64,000 bases of DNA from Rhodoferax sp. GTDB taxonomy: Bacteria > Pseudomonadota > Gammaproteobacteria > Burkholderiales > Burkholderiaceae_C. The stretch is from positions 372,001 through 436,000 of the forward strand of contig JAGRPL010000004.1 in the NCBI GenBank assembly GCA_019449595.1, read 5' to 3'. The notes beneath the pieces were generated by a model. It ran no database searches. It was not told the DNA's origin and saw only the letters and a program-made list of their open reading frames with translations. Every line of letters starts with the position of its first letter. Positions within the stretch are counted from its first letter, which is position 1. Below are positions 1 to 9,118 of this stretch, one piece after another. The translations under genes were made by a program, and so were the position numbers.

Positions 1-941
1 GGCGTGATGGCTGCCTCCTGCTGCAGGTCGGCGCCGTGGTCCACGTCCGTGGTGCCTACCAGGGTGGCGCCTTCCCAGGGGAAGGCAAACACCGGGCGGC
101 CATCCTGCGGGTGCATCAGGCTCACCGCCTGCGCCACCGGCAGGCGCCAGGCGGGCAGCACCAGATGGCTGCCGCGCAGAGGGCGCAGCCGCCGTGGCGC
201 GCCCTGCTGTTGGCGCAGGCGGTCGGCCCAGGCGCCAGTGGCGTTGACGACCACCCGGGCGCGCACCGGGTAGCTGGCGCCGGCCACCGCGTCTTGCAGC
301 TGCACGCCGCTGACCCTGCCGTGCGTGGCGTCACCCGCCCGCAGCAGGTGCTGGGCCTGCAGGTAGTTGATGGCCATGCCGCCCAGGCTGCGGGCCTCCT
401 GCAGCACCCGCAGCACCAGGCGGGCGTCGTCGGTCTTGGCGTCCAGGTAGCACAGGCCGCCCTTCAGGTCGGCGCGGGCAATGTGGGGCGCCAGCAGGAG
501 GAATTCGTCGGCCGGGTAATGGTGGCGCGCGCGCTGGCCGGCCAGCCAGTCATACACGGCCAGGCCGAGCTGGAACACCCAGCGACCGGGCTTGCGGTCC
601 TTGTAGTCGGCAAAGGCAAAGCTCTGCGGCTCCACCAGGCCACGGGCCTGCTGCAGCAGGGTCTGCCGCTCGCGCACCGAGTCGCGGGTCAGGCGCAACT
701 GGCCTTCCTTCAGATAGCGCAGCCCGCCGTGCACCAGCTTGGAGGAGCGGCTGGAGGTGCCCCAGGCAAAGTCGCGCTGCTCCACCAGCAGGGCCTTGTA
801 GCCGCGGCGTGCGGCCTCCAGCAAAATGCCGGCACCGGTGATGCCGCCGCCGATGATGACCAGATCCCACTCCGGCTGCGCCAGGGTCTGCAGCAGGTGC
901 GCGCGTGCTGCGCCGGGCAAGGTGTGGGGCTCCGGGCTCAT
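1..941 (-). CDS. glpD: Glycerol-3-phosphate dehydrogenase, FAD-dependent (3' end outside window)
   Basis: Oxidises sn-glycerol 3-phosphate to dihydroxyacetone phosphate at the inner membrane and passes electrons to quinone. The frame opens with ATG at 941 and stays open to the left edge, so about 313 N-terminal residues are seen. Near residue 27 there is an FAD-binding GGGITGAG loop, followed by the family motif WGTSSRSSKLVHGGLRYL, both typical of GlpD. The start codon overlaps the stop of the upstream flavoprotein gene (ATGA at 938-941), so the two are very probably translationally coupled. The C-terminal domain lies beyond the window. Confidence 0.9.
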   Translation of the reverse strand, partial: MSPEPHTLPGAARAHLLQTLAQPEWDLVIIGGGITGAGILLEAARRGYKALLVEQRDFAWGTSSRSSKLVHGGLRYLKEGQLRLTRDSVRERQTLLQQARGLVEPQSFAFADYKDRKPGRWVFQLGLAVYDWLAGQRARHHYPADEFLLLAPHIARADLKGGLCYLDAKTDDARLVLRVLQEARSLGGMAINYLQAQHLLRAGDATHGRVSGVQLQDAVAGASYPVRARVVVNATGAWADRLRQQQGAPRRLRPLRGSHLVLPAWRLPVAQAVSLMHPQDGRPVFAFPWEGATLVGTTDVDHGADLQQEAAIT

Positions 942-2542
942 GGCGTGTCCGAGCCCACCAGCTTGCCGGGGTTCATCATGCCGCGGGGGTCGAAGTGGTG
1001 AAACAGGCTGCGCAGGGCGGCGATGCCCAGGGGCCCCTTCTCGGCTTCCAGGTAGGGCGCATGGTCCAGCCCCACGCCGTGCTGGTGGCTGATGGTTCCG
1101 CCGTGGGTCACGATGGCCTGGCTCACCGCCGCCTTCAGGCTGCGCCAGCGGGCCAGGTCCGTGGCATGGTCGCCCGCCAGTCGGTAGGCAAAGGTGGTGT
1201 AGACGCTGGCCCCTTGGGCGTAGATGTGCGAGAGGTGGGTGTAGGTGTGGACTTTTTCACCGCTCTGCGCCAGGGCGTGGGTGGCGGCATCCTCCAGCGC
1301 CTGCATCATGGGCGTGACGCGGCTCCAGTCGCACGCCGTTTCCACAGTGTCGATGGCATAGCCTTTGTGCCACAGGGCGTTGCGCAGGTAGACATTGCGA
1401 AAGCGGTTGGCCTTCCACTTGTTGCCCATGGCTTGGCCGATGGCCACACCGCCGTAGCCCCGGGCGGTGCGCAGGGCACCGCGCAGCGCGTGGGCCACGG
1501 TATCGCTTGAGCCGCTGGCGCCCAGCAGCAGCAGGCACTTCTGCTCCCGGCAACCGCGCCAGCCCAGGTAGGTTTCCAGGAGGCCTATCAGGCGCGCGTG
1601 CCCGGCCATGGTGAGTGTGGTCTGGGTTTCGATGGGGTTGGACAGCCGCAGCATGGACAGCGCCAGCCTGGCCTGCGCCATGGTGCGCACCGCGCCCTGC
1701 GCCTGCTCCCAGGTCGGGAAGAAGACAGCATGGAACTCCTCGCGCTGCGGCAGGGGCGACACGCGCACCGTGGCCTCCGTCAGGATGCCCAGACGGCCTT
1801 CCGAGCCCAGCACCAGCTCGCGCAGGTCCGTGCCCGCTGCCGAGGCCGGGAAGGTGGCCACGCGCAGAGTGCCGCGGGGCGTTTCCACGGTGCCGCCGGC
1901 AAACAGCTGCTCGATGCGCCCGTAGCGCAGCGACTGTTGGCCCGAGGAGCGCGTCACCACCCAGCCGCCCAGCGTGGAGTATTCAAACGACTGCGGAAAA
2001 TGCCCCAGCGTGTAGCCGTGGGCGCGCAGCTGCGCCTCCAGGTCCGGGCCCAGCACGCCGGCGCCAAAGGTGGCCAGCTGCGCCTGGCGGTCCAGGTTGG
2101 TAAGCCGGCACAGGCGCGACAGGTTGACCGTGAGCACGGGCTGCGGCCCTGCAGGCACGGTCAGGTGGCCGACCACGCTGGTGCCGCCCCCGATGGGGAT
2201 GACGGCGGCACCGCAGCTCTGCGCATAGTCCAGCAGTTCACGCACCTGCTCACCGCCCTCGGGAAAGGCCACACCGTCGGTCACCGTGCCGACCTGGCCG
2301 CTGCGCAGCTTGAGCCAGTCAGGCAGGCTCTGGCCCAGGCTGTTGCGCAGGCGCGTTTCGGGGCGGGTGTCGACCAGGGGGTGTGCGGGCAGGCGGCTGG
2401 CGGGAATGCCGGCGCACGCCTGCTCCAGCGTGGCATCGGTTGGTGGGGTTCCGGGGCCGATGCGCCGCTGCAGGAACGCCATCGCATCGGCATGCAATTC
2501 CAGTTCAATGGCGTCGTCGCCCCAGCCATTCCACCGCTTCAT
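938..2542 (-). CDS. FAD-binding oxidase, alkyl-DHAP-synthase / glycolate-oxidase-subunit-D-like
   Basis: A flavoprotein of 534 residues in the vanillyl-alcohol-oxidase (PCMH) superfamily. The N-terminal half has the FAD-binding segment VIPIGGGTSVVGH, and the C-terminal half resembles alkyldihydroxyacetone-phosphate synthase, including a HQHGVGLDH stretch. ATG at 2542 (MKRWNGWGDD) is chosen over one ten codons upstream because AGAGG lies just before it and the MxRWNGWGD beginning is usual in this family. It is coupled to glpD by ATGA. With glpD supplying or using DHAP, a role in glycerol-derived lipid or 2-hydroxyacid metabolism is plausible, but the substrate cannot be read from the sequence. 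Confidence 0.85.
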   Translation of the reverse strand: MKRWNGWGDDAIELELHADAMAFLQRRIGPGTPPTDATLEQACAGIPASRLPAHPLVDTRPETRLRNSLGQSLPDWLKLRSGQVGTVTDGVAFPEGGEQVRELLDYAQSCGAAVIPIGGGTSVVGHLTVPAGPQPVLTVNLSRLCRLTNLDRQAQLATFGAGVLGPDLEAQLRAHGYTLGHFPQSFEYSTLGGWVVTRSSGQQSLRYGRIEQLFAGGTVETPRGTLRVATFPASAAGTDLRELVLGSEGRLGILTEATVRVSPLPQREEFHAVFFPTWEQAQGAVRTMAQARLALSMLRLSNPIETQTTLTMAGHARLIGLLETYLGWRGCREQKCLLLLGASGSSDTVAHALRGALRTARGYGGVAIGQAMGNKWKANRFRNVYLRNALWHKGYAIDTVETACDWSRVTPMMQALEDAATHALAQSGEKVHTYTHLSHIYAQGASVYTTFAYRLAGDHATDLARWRSLKAAVSQAIVTHGGTISHQHGVGLDHAPYLEAEKGPLGIAALRSLFHHFDPRGMMNPGKLVGSDTP

Positions 2543-2652
2543 GGTCAACCTCTTTCTGTGGGTGTGCGGCATGCAATTGCTACACTGGCCGCCAGCTTAG
2601 TCAACCCCTTTTGAGGCGTATTGCGCTTTCATGACAATTCGTTTGTTCAATC

Positions 2653-3696
2653 ATGCCAAGCCTGGACAGCGGGCCTGAGGGCGGTGGCGGCCGGGTGGCA
2701 GGGGCCTATGTGCAGCCCCTGCTGGAACTGGCCGTGGAGCGGGGTGTCGACTTGCGCGCGCTCGCGCTCGCGGCTGGCCTGCCTGCCCATGCCCTGTCGC
2801 CCCAACCCGAGTCGCTGGCCGCGCAGGACTACGTGCGCTTGCTCGACGCGGGCGCGCAACTGGCGGAGCACCCGCATTTCGGGCTGCAGGTCGGTGAGCG
2901 GGTCAAGCTGGGAACCTACAGCGTCTACGGACTCATCCTGCTGAGCTGCCGGGACTTCGGCCAGGTGTTCCAGCAAACCCAGCGCTACGAAAGCCTGGCC
3001 CACGATCTGGGGCGCTCGGCGCTGGTGGTCGATAACGGAGTGGCCGAGTACCAGTGGAACAGCCATTTTCCCCAGGCCAGCCGGCATCTGGCCGAGAGCG
3101 TGTTTGCCGGGGTACGGGTGTTTGGCGAGTGGCTCGCCGGGGCACCGTTGCCGCCGGCTGCGGTGGCGTTCTCCCACGCGGCCCCCAGCGACTGCAGCGA
3201 GCACAGGCGCATTTTCGGTGCCGACGTGGTGTTTGATGCTCCCCGCAACTGCGCCCGTTTTGATGCGGCGCTGCTGGCTTTGCCGGTGCCCAACGCGGAC
3301 GTCGGGCTGTACCCGGTGCTGCAGCAACACGCCGAGCAGTTGCTGCGCAAAAAAATGCGCACCCAGGCGCATGCGGGCATCGTGGCGCAGGTGGGGGCGG
3401 CCATTGCCAGGAGTCTGTCGCAGGACCGCGCCCGCTTGCCGCTGGTGGCACAGGACCTGAACCTCACCCAACGCACCTTGCAGCGCAAGCTCAGCGAAGC
3501 CGGCGCCAGTTTCCAGCAGGTGCTGGATCGCACGCGCCGGGAATTGGCGCAGGACTACTTGCGCCAGCGCAGTCTGAGCCTCGCCGACATTGCGTTTCTG
3601 CTGGGCTTTCAGGACCAGAGCGCGTTCAATCACGCCTTCAAGGAATGGACCGGGAGCAGCCCGGGGAGCTGGCGGGAGCGGACGGGGGCGCCATGA
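2653..3696 (+). CDS. AraC-family transcriptional regulator
   Basis: A 347-residue protein with an N-terminal sensor domain of the type found in OruR/MmsR-like AraC regulators and two helix-turn-helix motifs in the last 100 residues (LNLTQRTLQRKLSEAG and SLADIAFLLGFQDQSAFNHA). It is divergent from the flavoprotein/glpD pair across a 110-base gap, which makes that pair the likely target. Its stop overlaps the start of the TatD gene (ATGA at 3693-3696), so the two genes are on one transcript. The effector is unknown. Confidence 0.88.
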   Translation: MPSLDSGPEGGGGRVAGAYVQPLLELAVERGVDLRALALAAGLPAHALSPQPESLAAQDYVRLLDAGAQLAEHPHFGLQVGERVKLGTYSVYGLILLSCRDFGQVFQQTQRYESLAHDLGRSALVVDNGVAEYQWNSHFPQASRHLAESVFAGVRVFGEWLAGAPLPPAAVAFSHAAPSDCSEHRRIFGADVVFDAPRNCARFDAALLALPVPNADVGLYPVLQQHAEQLLRKKMRTQAHAGIVAQVGAAIARSLSQDRARLPLVAQDLNLTQRTLQRKLSEAGASFQQVLDRTRRELAQDYLRQRSLSLADIAFLLGFQDQSAFNHAFKEWTGSSPGSWRERTGAP

Positions 3697-4538
3697 CGTT
3701 CATCGATACCCACTGCCATCTCGATGCGGCAGAGTTCGCCGCGGACCGGGGTGCGGTGCAGGCCCGCGCGCGTGCGGCGGGCGTGCGGCACTGCGTCATC
3801 CCCGCGGTGGAAGTGGCCAACTTTGACACCGTGCGCCAGCTGGCCCATGCCGGCGGCGACAGCTACGGCCTGGGCATCCACCCCCTGTACGTGGCGCAGG
3901 CCGGACCCGATGACCTGTTGGCGCTGCAGGCGCAGCTGCAGGCCCACCATGCGGACCCGCGCCTGGTGGCGGTGGGCGAGATTGGGCTGGACTACTTTGT
4001 GCCCGCCTTGTGCGAGAGCCCGCTGCGCGAGCAGCAGGAACATTTCTACCGGGCGCAGCTGCAGCTGGCCCGCCAGTACCAGTTGCCGGTATTGCTGCAT
4101 GTGCGCCGCTCGGCGGACCGCCTGCTCAAGCAACTGCGCGAGGTGGGCAAGGGCGGCCCTCCGTGGACCGGCATTGCCCACGCCTTCAACGGCAGCGCGG
4201 TGCAGGCGCAGGAATTCATCCGGCTGGGCTTCAAGCTGGGTTTTGGCGGTGCCGTGACCTTTGAGCGGGCCTTGCAGCTGCGCCGGCTGGTCCAGACCCT
4301 GCCGCTGGAGGCCCTTGTGCTGGAGACCGATGCACCGGACATGCCGCCGCACTGGCGCTACGTTCCGGCGCAGCAGCGGGGGGCGGGCGGGGGCCAGGGA
4401 CGCAACGAGCCGGGGGAGTTGCCCCGCATTGCCCAGGTGATTGCCCAACTGCGCGGCATTCCGGTAGAGGTGCTGGCGCAGGCCACTACAGACAACGCCT
4501 GCCAGGCCTTGCCGAAGCTGGCGGCGCTGCTGGTATAA
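3693..4538 (+). CDS. TatD-family metal-dependent hydrolase (DNase-like)
   Basis: A 281-residue amidohydrolase-fold protein. The metal-binding N-terminal DTHCHLD, the glutamate in VGEIGLDYF and the C-terminal ETDAPDMPP are all present and match TatD/YcfH/YjjV nucleases, which act on DNA or RNA ends. ATG at 3693 overlaps the preceding stop and gives the canonical MTFIDTHCHLD beginning. An in-frame upstream ATG at 3645 lies inside the AraC gene and is rejected. Six bases separate it from the next gene. Confidence 0.9.
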   Translation: MTFIDTHCHLDAAEFAADRGAVQARARAAGVRHCVIPAVEVANFDTVRQLAHAGGDSYGLGIHPLYVAQAGPDDLLALQAQLQAHHADPRLVAVGEIGLDYFVPALCESPLREQQEHFYRAQLQLARQYQLPVLLHVRRSADRLLKQLREVGKGGPPWTGIAHAFNGSAVQAQEFIRLGFKLGFGGAVTFERALQLRRLVQTLPLEALVLETDAPDMPPHWRYVPAQQRGAGGGQGRNEPGELPRIAQVIAQLRGIPVEVLAQATTDNACQALPKLAALLV

Positions 4539-4544
4539 ATCCCC

Positions 4545-5303
4545 ATGGCACGAAAAGCTCCCCTTACCCTCCCCGAAGTCAATTTCTCCGATGACGGCCC
4601 CGTCCGCCACCTGCACCTGGACAGCATCTGGATCCAGGGCTCCATGCTGGTGGATGCCCCCTTAGTGCTGGTGCATGAGTACGTCCAGCGCATGATGGCC
4701 TGGCTGCTGTTTGTGGACCCGGCAACGGTGTCCAAGCGCCAGGCCCTGCAGCTGGGCCTGGGGGCGGCGTCGCTCACCAAGTTCTGCTACAAGGTGATGC
4801 AGATGAAGACGGCCGCGATCGAACTCAACCCGCAGGTGGTGGCGGCCTGTCGCGGCTGGTTCAAGCTGCCGCAGGACAATGCCCGCCTGCAGGTGGTGCT
4901 GGCCGATGCCTCGCAGGAGATTCGGCAACCCCGCTGGTTGGGTGCGGTCGACGCCCTGCAGGTGGACCTGTACGACCAGGAGGCGGCCGGCCCGGTGTTT
5001 GACAGCGCCGAGTTCTACGCCGACTGTCGCAAGGTGCTCACGGAAGACGGTTGCATGACGGTGAACCTGTTCGGGCGCACCTCCAGTTTCCAGCGCAGCG
5101 TGGACAACATGGTGGCCGCCTTTGGCAAGGAGGCCATTTGGGCCTTCAAGGCCACACGCGAAGGCAATACCGTGGTGCTGGCCCAGCGCACGCCGGTGCG
5201 CCCCAGCCGCGCGCTGCTGTTTGAGCGCGCGGATGTCATCCAGCGCCAGTGGGGCCTGCCGGCGGACAAGTGGGTGCGCGTTTTCAAACCGGTGTACCCA
5301 TGA
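4545..5303 (+). CDS. Spermidine-synthase-like methyltransferase-fold protein
   Basis: A 252-residue Rossmann-fold protein with the nucleotide-binding loop LQLGLGAASLTKF near residue 66 and the acidic strand end AIELNPQVV typical of spermidine synthases and related SAM-dependent enzymes. It is shorter than SpeE and lacks a clear tetramerisation domain, so true polyamine synthesis is doubtful. It lies 6 bases after the TatD gene and overlaps the PulE-like ATPase gene by ATGA, forming a tight three-gene unit. Confidence 0.75.
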   Translation: MARKAPLTLPEVNFSDDGPVRHLHLDSIWIQGSMLVDAPLVLVHEYVQRMMAWLLFVDPATVSKRQALQLGLGAASLTKFCYKVMQMKTAAIELNPQVVAACRGWFKLPQDNARLQVVLADASQEIRQPRWLGAVDALQVDLYDQEAAGPVFDSAEFYADCRKVLTEDGCMTVNLFGRTSSFQRSVDNMVAAFGKEAIWAFKATREGNTVVLAQRTPVRPSRALLFERADVIQRQWGLPADKWVRVFKPVYP

Positions 5304-7087
5304 GCCCACAGCACAAGCACACGGCGCCTGGCAAGGCCGCACACAACGGACCGGTGGACTGGCGCAGCCTGGTGGAGTGGCTGCAGCGCGACGCCATCAT
5401 TTCCGCCGATGAGGCCCAGCGCACCGTGGCGCGCTGCTCGCAGGCCGAAAGCGCGCAGCACCCGCTGGTGCGCCTGGCCAGTGTGTCCATGCGCCGGGCC
5501 TCGGACAACAAGCCGCTGGACATCGAGTCGCTGACCCAGTGGCTGGCCGGACGGTGCGGGCTGGACTACCTGCGCATCGATCCCCTGAAGGTGGACGTGG
5601 GCAAGGTAGCCGACGCCATGGGCGCCGCCTACGCCGAGCGCCACAAAATTTTGCCTGTGGCGGTGACGCCCACCGAGGTGACCGTGGCCACGTCCGAGCC
5701 CTTTGTCACCGGCTGGGTGGACGAGGTGGAACGCCAGTCCCGGCGCAGCGTGCGTCGGGTGGTGGCCAGCCCGCAGGAAATCCACCGCTACACCGCCGAG
5801 TTCTATGCCCTGGCCAAATCGGTGCGGGCGGCCAGCAAATCCGGCGCCAACAACGGCGCCAGTTTCGAGCAACTGGTGGAGCTGGGCAAGACCAACAAGC
5901 AACTCGATGCCAACGACCAGGGTGTCGTCCAGGTGGTCGACTGGTTGTGGCAATACGCCTTTGACCAGCGCGCCAGCGACATCCACATGGAACCCCGGCG
6001 CGAACAGGGCGTCATTCGCTTTCGCATTGACGGCGTGCTGCACCCGGTGTACCAGATGCCCATGGGCGTGCTCAACGCCATGACGGCGCGCATCAAGCTG
6101 CTGGGGCGCATGGACATCATCGAGAAGCGCCGCCCGCAGGACGGCCGCATCAAGACGCGCAACCCGCGCGGCGACGAGATCGAGATGCGCATCTCCACCC
6201 TGCCCACCGCGTTTGGCGAGAAGATGGTGATGCGGATTTTCGACCCCGACAACACGGTCAAGGATCTGGATGCCCTGGGCTTCTCCAGCCACGACGCGCA
6301 GCGTTGGGAGTCGCTGGTCAAGCGGCCCCACGGCATCATCCTGGTGACCGGACCCACGGGCTCGGGCAAGACCACCACGCTGTACTCCACGCTCAAGCGG
6401 GTGGCCACCGAGGAGGTCAACGTCAGCACGGTGGAAGACCCGATTGAAATGATCGAACCCGCCTTCAACCAGACCCAGGTGCAACCCCAGCTCGACTTCG
6501 GTTTCCCGCAAGGGCTGCGCGCCCTGATGCGCCAGGACCCCGACATCATCATGGTGGGCGAGATCCGCGACCTGGAAACCGCCGAGATGGCGGTGCAGGC
6601 GGCGCTCACCGGCCACCTGGTGTTCTCCACCCTGCACACCAACGACGCGCCCTCGGCCGTGACGCGGCTGCTGGAGCTGGGCATTCCGTCGTACCTCATC
6701 AACGCCACCCTGCTGGGCGTGCTGGCGCAGCGCCTGGTGCGCACGCTGTGCAAGCAGTGCCGGGTGCGCGACGAGGACACCAGCCGCGAAGCCCTGGGCG
6801 AACTGATCAAACCCTGGCAGATCAACGGCGGCTACCAGCCCTACAAGCCGGTCGGCTGCGTGGACTGCCGCATGACGGGTTTCATGGGGCGCATGGGCCT
6901 GTACGAGTTGCTGGTGGTGTCCGAAGGCTTCAAGGCCAAGGTCAGTGGCGACCCGTCCATCGACGCCTTGCGCCGCCAGGCTGTGGCCGACGGCATGCGC
7001 CCGCTGCGGCTGGCCGGCGCCCTGCGGGTGGCGGAAGGGCTGACGGTGATGGACGAGGTGTTATCGTCCACGCCACCCATGCACTGA
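5300..7087 (+). CDS. GspE/PulE/PilB-family secretion or pilus assembly ATPase, stand-alone
   Basis: A 595-residue hexameric ATPase of the type II secretion / type IV pilus family. It has Walker A GPTGSGKTTT near residue 355, the Asp-box region STVEDPIE, Walker B DPDIIMVGEIRD, a His box (STLHTNDA) and a tetracysteine zinc site (CKQC ... CVDC), with an N-terminal GspE domain before them. ATG at 5300 overlaps the preceding stop; an in-frame upstream ATG at 5249 is inside the previous gene. No pseudopilin, GspF or GspD homologue is nearby, so it may serve a pilus encoded elsewhere. Confidence 0.9.
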   Translation: MSPQHKHTAPGKAAHNGPVDWRSLVEWLQRDAIISADEAQRTVARCSQAESAQHPLVRLASVSMRRASDNKPLDIESLTQWLAGRCGLDYLRIDPLKVDVGKVADAMGAAYAERHKILPVAVTPTEVTVATSEPFVTGWVDEVERQSRRSVRRVVASPQEIHRYTAEFYALAKSVRAASKSGANNGASFEQLVELGKTNKQLDANDQGVVQVVDWLWQYAFDQRASDIHMEPRREQGVIRFRIDGVLHPVYQMPMGVLNAMTARIKLLGRMDIIEKRRPQDGRIKTRNPRGDEIEMRISTLPTAFGEKMVMRIFDPDNTVKDLDALGFSSHDAQRWESLVKRPHGIILVTGPTGSGKTTTLYSTLKRVATEEVNVSTVEDPIEMIEPAFNQTQVQPQLDFGFPQGLRALMRQDPDIIMVGEIRDLETAEMAVQAALTGHLVFSTLHTNDAPSAVTRLLELGIPSYLINATLLGVLAQRLVRTLCKQCRVRDEDTSREALGELIKPWQINGGYQPYKPVGCVDCRMTGFMGRMGLYELLVVSEGFKAKVSGDPSIDALRRQAVADGMRPLRLAGALRVAEGLTVMDEVLSSTPPMH

Positions 7088-7107
7088 TGGGGCAGAGGAG
7101 ACACGTG

Positions 7108-7596
7108 ATGAATATAAAAAGTCAGAAGGATTTTTTTTCCGGCCTCATGTTCATGGTGGCCGGCGTGGCCTTTGCCTGGGGCGCCACCGGCTACACCATC
7201 GGCACCGGCGCGCGCATGGGCCCCGGCTACTTTCCGCTGGCACTGGGCATTCTGCTGGCGGTTCTGGGTGGCATCATTACCTTCAAGGCCCTGGTGGTGG
7301 AGACGGTGGACGGTGACAAGATCGGCAAGCTGGCCTGGAAGCCCCTGTTCTTCATCATCGCGGCCAACCTGGTGTTCGGCGTCATGGTGGGCGGCCTGCC
7401 CAGCATCCATCTGCCGGCCATGGGCCTGATCGCGGGCATCTACGCGCTGACCTTCATTGCCAGCCTGGCCGGGGACGCGTTCAATGCCAAGGAGACGGCC
7501 GTGCTGGCCACGGTGCTGGCCGCCATGAGCTATGTGGCGTTTGTCCTGCTGCTCAAGCTGCAGTTTCCGGTCTGGCCCGCCTTCATCGTCGCCTGA
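7108..7596 (+). CDS. Tripartite tricarboxylate transporter, small membrane subunit (TctB family)
   Basis: A 162-residue protein with four predicted membrane segments (about residues 9-27, 40-58, 75-110 and 130-158) and the TctB landmark IGTGARMGPGYFPLALG. TctB is the small integral subunit of secondary carboxylate importers that use a periplasmic binding protein. The start follows AGAGGAGACACGTG. The large subunit gene begins 10 bases downstream. Confidence 0.92.
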   Translation: MNIKSQKDFFSGLMFMVAGVAFAWGATGYTIGTGARMGPGYFPLALGILLAVLGGIITFKALVVETVDGDKIGKLAWKPLFFIIAANLVFGVMVGGLPSIHLPAMGLIAGIYALTFIASLAGDAFNAKETAVLATVLAAMSYVAFVLLLKLQFPVWPAFIVA

Positions 7597-7605
7597 GGAC
7601 CCACC

Positions 7606-9117
7606 ATGGAGCTGTTTCACAACCTGGCGCTCGGTTTCGGCGTGGCGTTCACCGCGCAGAACCTGCTGTACGCGTTTGTCGGCTGTTTCCTGGGCACCGT
7701 GATCGGTGTGCTGCCGGGCATTGGCCCGCTGGCCACCATTGCCATGCTGCTGCCGGCAACCTACTCACTGGCGCCGGCGTCGGCGCTGATCATGCTGGCC
7801 GGCATCTACTACGGCGCGCAGTACGGTGGCTCCACCACCGCCATCCTGGTCAACTTGCCGGGGGAGTCGTCTTCCGTGGTGACCGTGATCGACGGCTACC
7901 AGATGGCGCGCAACGGGCGGGCGGGCCCCGCGCTGGCTGCCGCTGGCCTGGGCTCCTTCTTTGCCGGCTGCGTGGGCACGCTCATCCTGGCGGCCTTTGC
8001 GGCGCCCCTGACGGAGCTGGCCTTCCAGTTCGGTCCGGCGGAGTATTTCTCGCTGATGGTGTTGGGCCTGATCGGCGCCGTGGTGCTGGCCTCGGGCTCC
8101 TTGCTCAAGGCCATTGCCATGATCGTGCTGGGCCTGCTGCTGGGCATGGTGGGCACCGACGTCAATTCCGGCGTGTCGCGTTTCAGCTTTGACATTCCGG
8201 AGCTGACCGACGGCATTGGTTTCATCGTGATTGCCATGGGTGTGTTCGGCTATGGGGAAATCATCACCAATCTGGGCAAGCATGAGAGCGAGCGGGAGGT
8301 GTTCACCGCCAACGTCACCGGCCTGTGGCCCACGAAGGAAGATTTCAGGAACATGGTGCCGGCGGTGCTGCGGGGCACGACGCTGGGTTCGGTGCTGGGC
8401 ATCCTGCCCGGCGGCGGCGCGGTGATGGCGTCGTTTGCTGCCTACACGCTGGAGAAGCGCACCAAGTTGCGCCCGGGTGAAGTGCCGTTTGGCAAGGGCA
8501 ACATCCGGGGCGTGGCGTCGCCGGAGTCCGCCAACAACGCAGGGGCGCAGACCTCCTTCATTCCCCTGCTGACGCTGGGTATTCCGCCCAACGCCGTGAT
8601 GGCCCTGATGGTGGGCGCCATGACCATCCACAACATCCAGCCCGGGCCGCAGGTGATGACCAGCAACCCCGAGCTGTTCTGGGGCCTGATTGCCTCCATG
8701 TGGATCGGCAACCTCATGCTGGTGGTCCTGAACCTGCCGCTCATCGGCATCTGGATCAAGCTGCTCAGCGCGCCCTACCGCTGGCTGTTTCCGGCCATCG
8801 TGCTGTTCTGCGCCATTGGCGTGTACTCCACCAACAATGCCACCTTTGACATCTGGATGGTGGGTATCTTCGGTTTCATCGGCTACCTGCTCATCAAGCT
8901 GGGAACCGAGCCGGCACCGCTGCTGCTGGGCTTCATACTCGGGCCCATGATGGAAGAGTATCTGCGCCGGGCCCTGTTGCTCTCGCGTGGCGACTGGAGC
9001 GTGTTTTTGACCCGTCCGCTGTCTGCCGGCCTACTGGCCGCGGCGGCGCTGTTGCTGGTGGTGGTGCTCATGCCATCGGTGAAATCCAAACGAGAGGAAG
9101 CCTTTGTTGAGGACTGA
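7606..9117 (+). CDS. Tripartite tricarboxylate transporter, large permease subunit (TctA family)
   Basis: A 503-residue membrane protein with about twelve hydrophobic segments. The TctA signatures GVLPGIGPLATIAMLLP near the N-terminus and GILPGGGAVMASFAAYTLEK in the middle are intact. Together with TctB it forms the permease for organic (di/tri)carboxylates. No TctC binding-protein gene is adjacent, so the substrate is unknown and a distant TctC must be recruited. Confidence 0.95.
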   Translation: MELFHNLALGFGVAFTAQNLLYAFVGCFLGTVIGVLPGIGPLATIAMLLPATYSLAPASALIMLAGIYYGAQYGGSTTAILVNLPGESSSVVTVIDGYQMARNGRAGPALAAAGLGSFFAGCVGTLILAAFAAPLTELAFQFGPAEYFSLMVLGLIGAVVLASGSLLKAIAMIVLGLLLGMVGTDVNSGVSRFSFDIPELTDGIGFIVIAMGVFGYGEIITNLGKHESEREVFTANVTGLWPTKEDFRNMVPAVLRGTTLGSVLGILPGGGAVMASFAAYTLEKRTKLRPGEVPFGKGNIRGVASPESANNAGAQTSFIPLLTLGIPPNAVMALMVGAMTIHNIQPGPQVMTSNPELFWGLIASMWIGNLMLVVLNLPLIGIWIKLLSAPYRWLFPAIVLFCAIGVYSTNNATFDIWMVGIFGFIGYLLIKLGTEPAPLLLGFILGPMMEEYLRRALLLSRGDWSVFLTRPLSAGLLAAAALLLVVVLMPSVKSKREEAFVED

Positions 9118-9118
9118 C

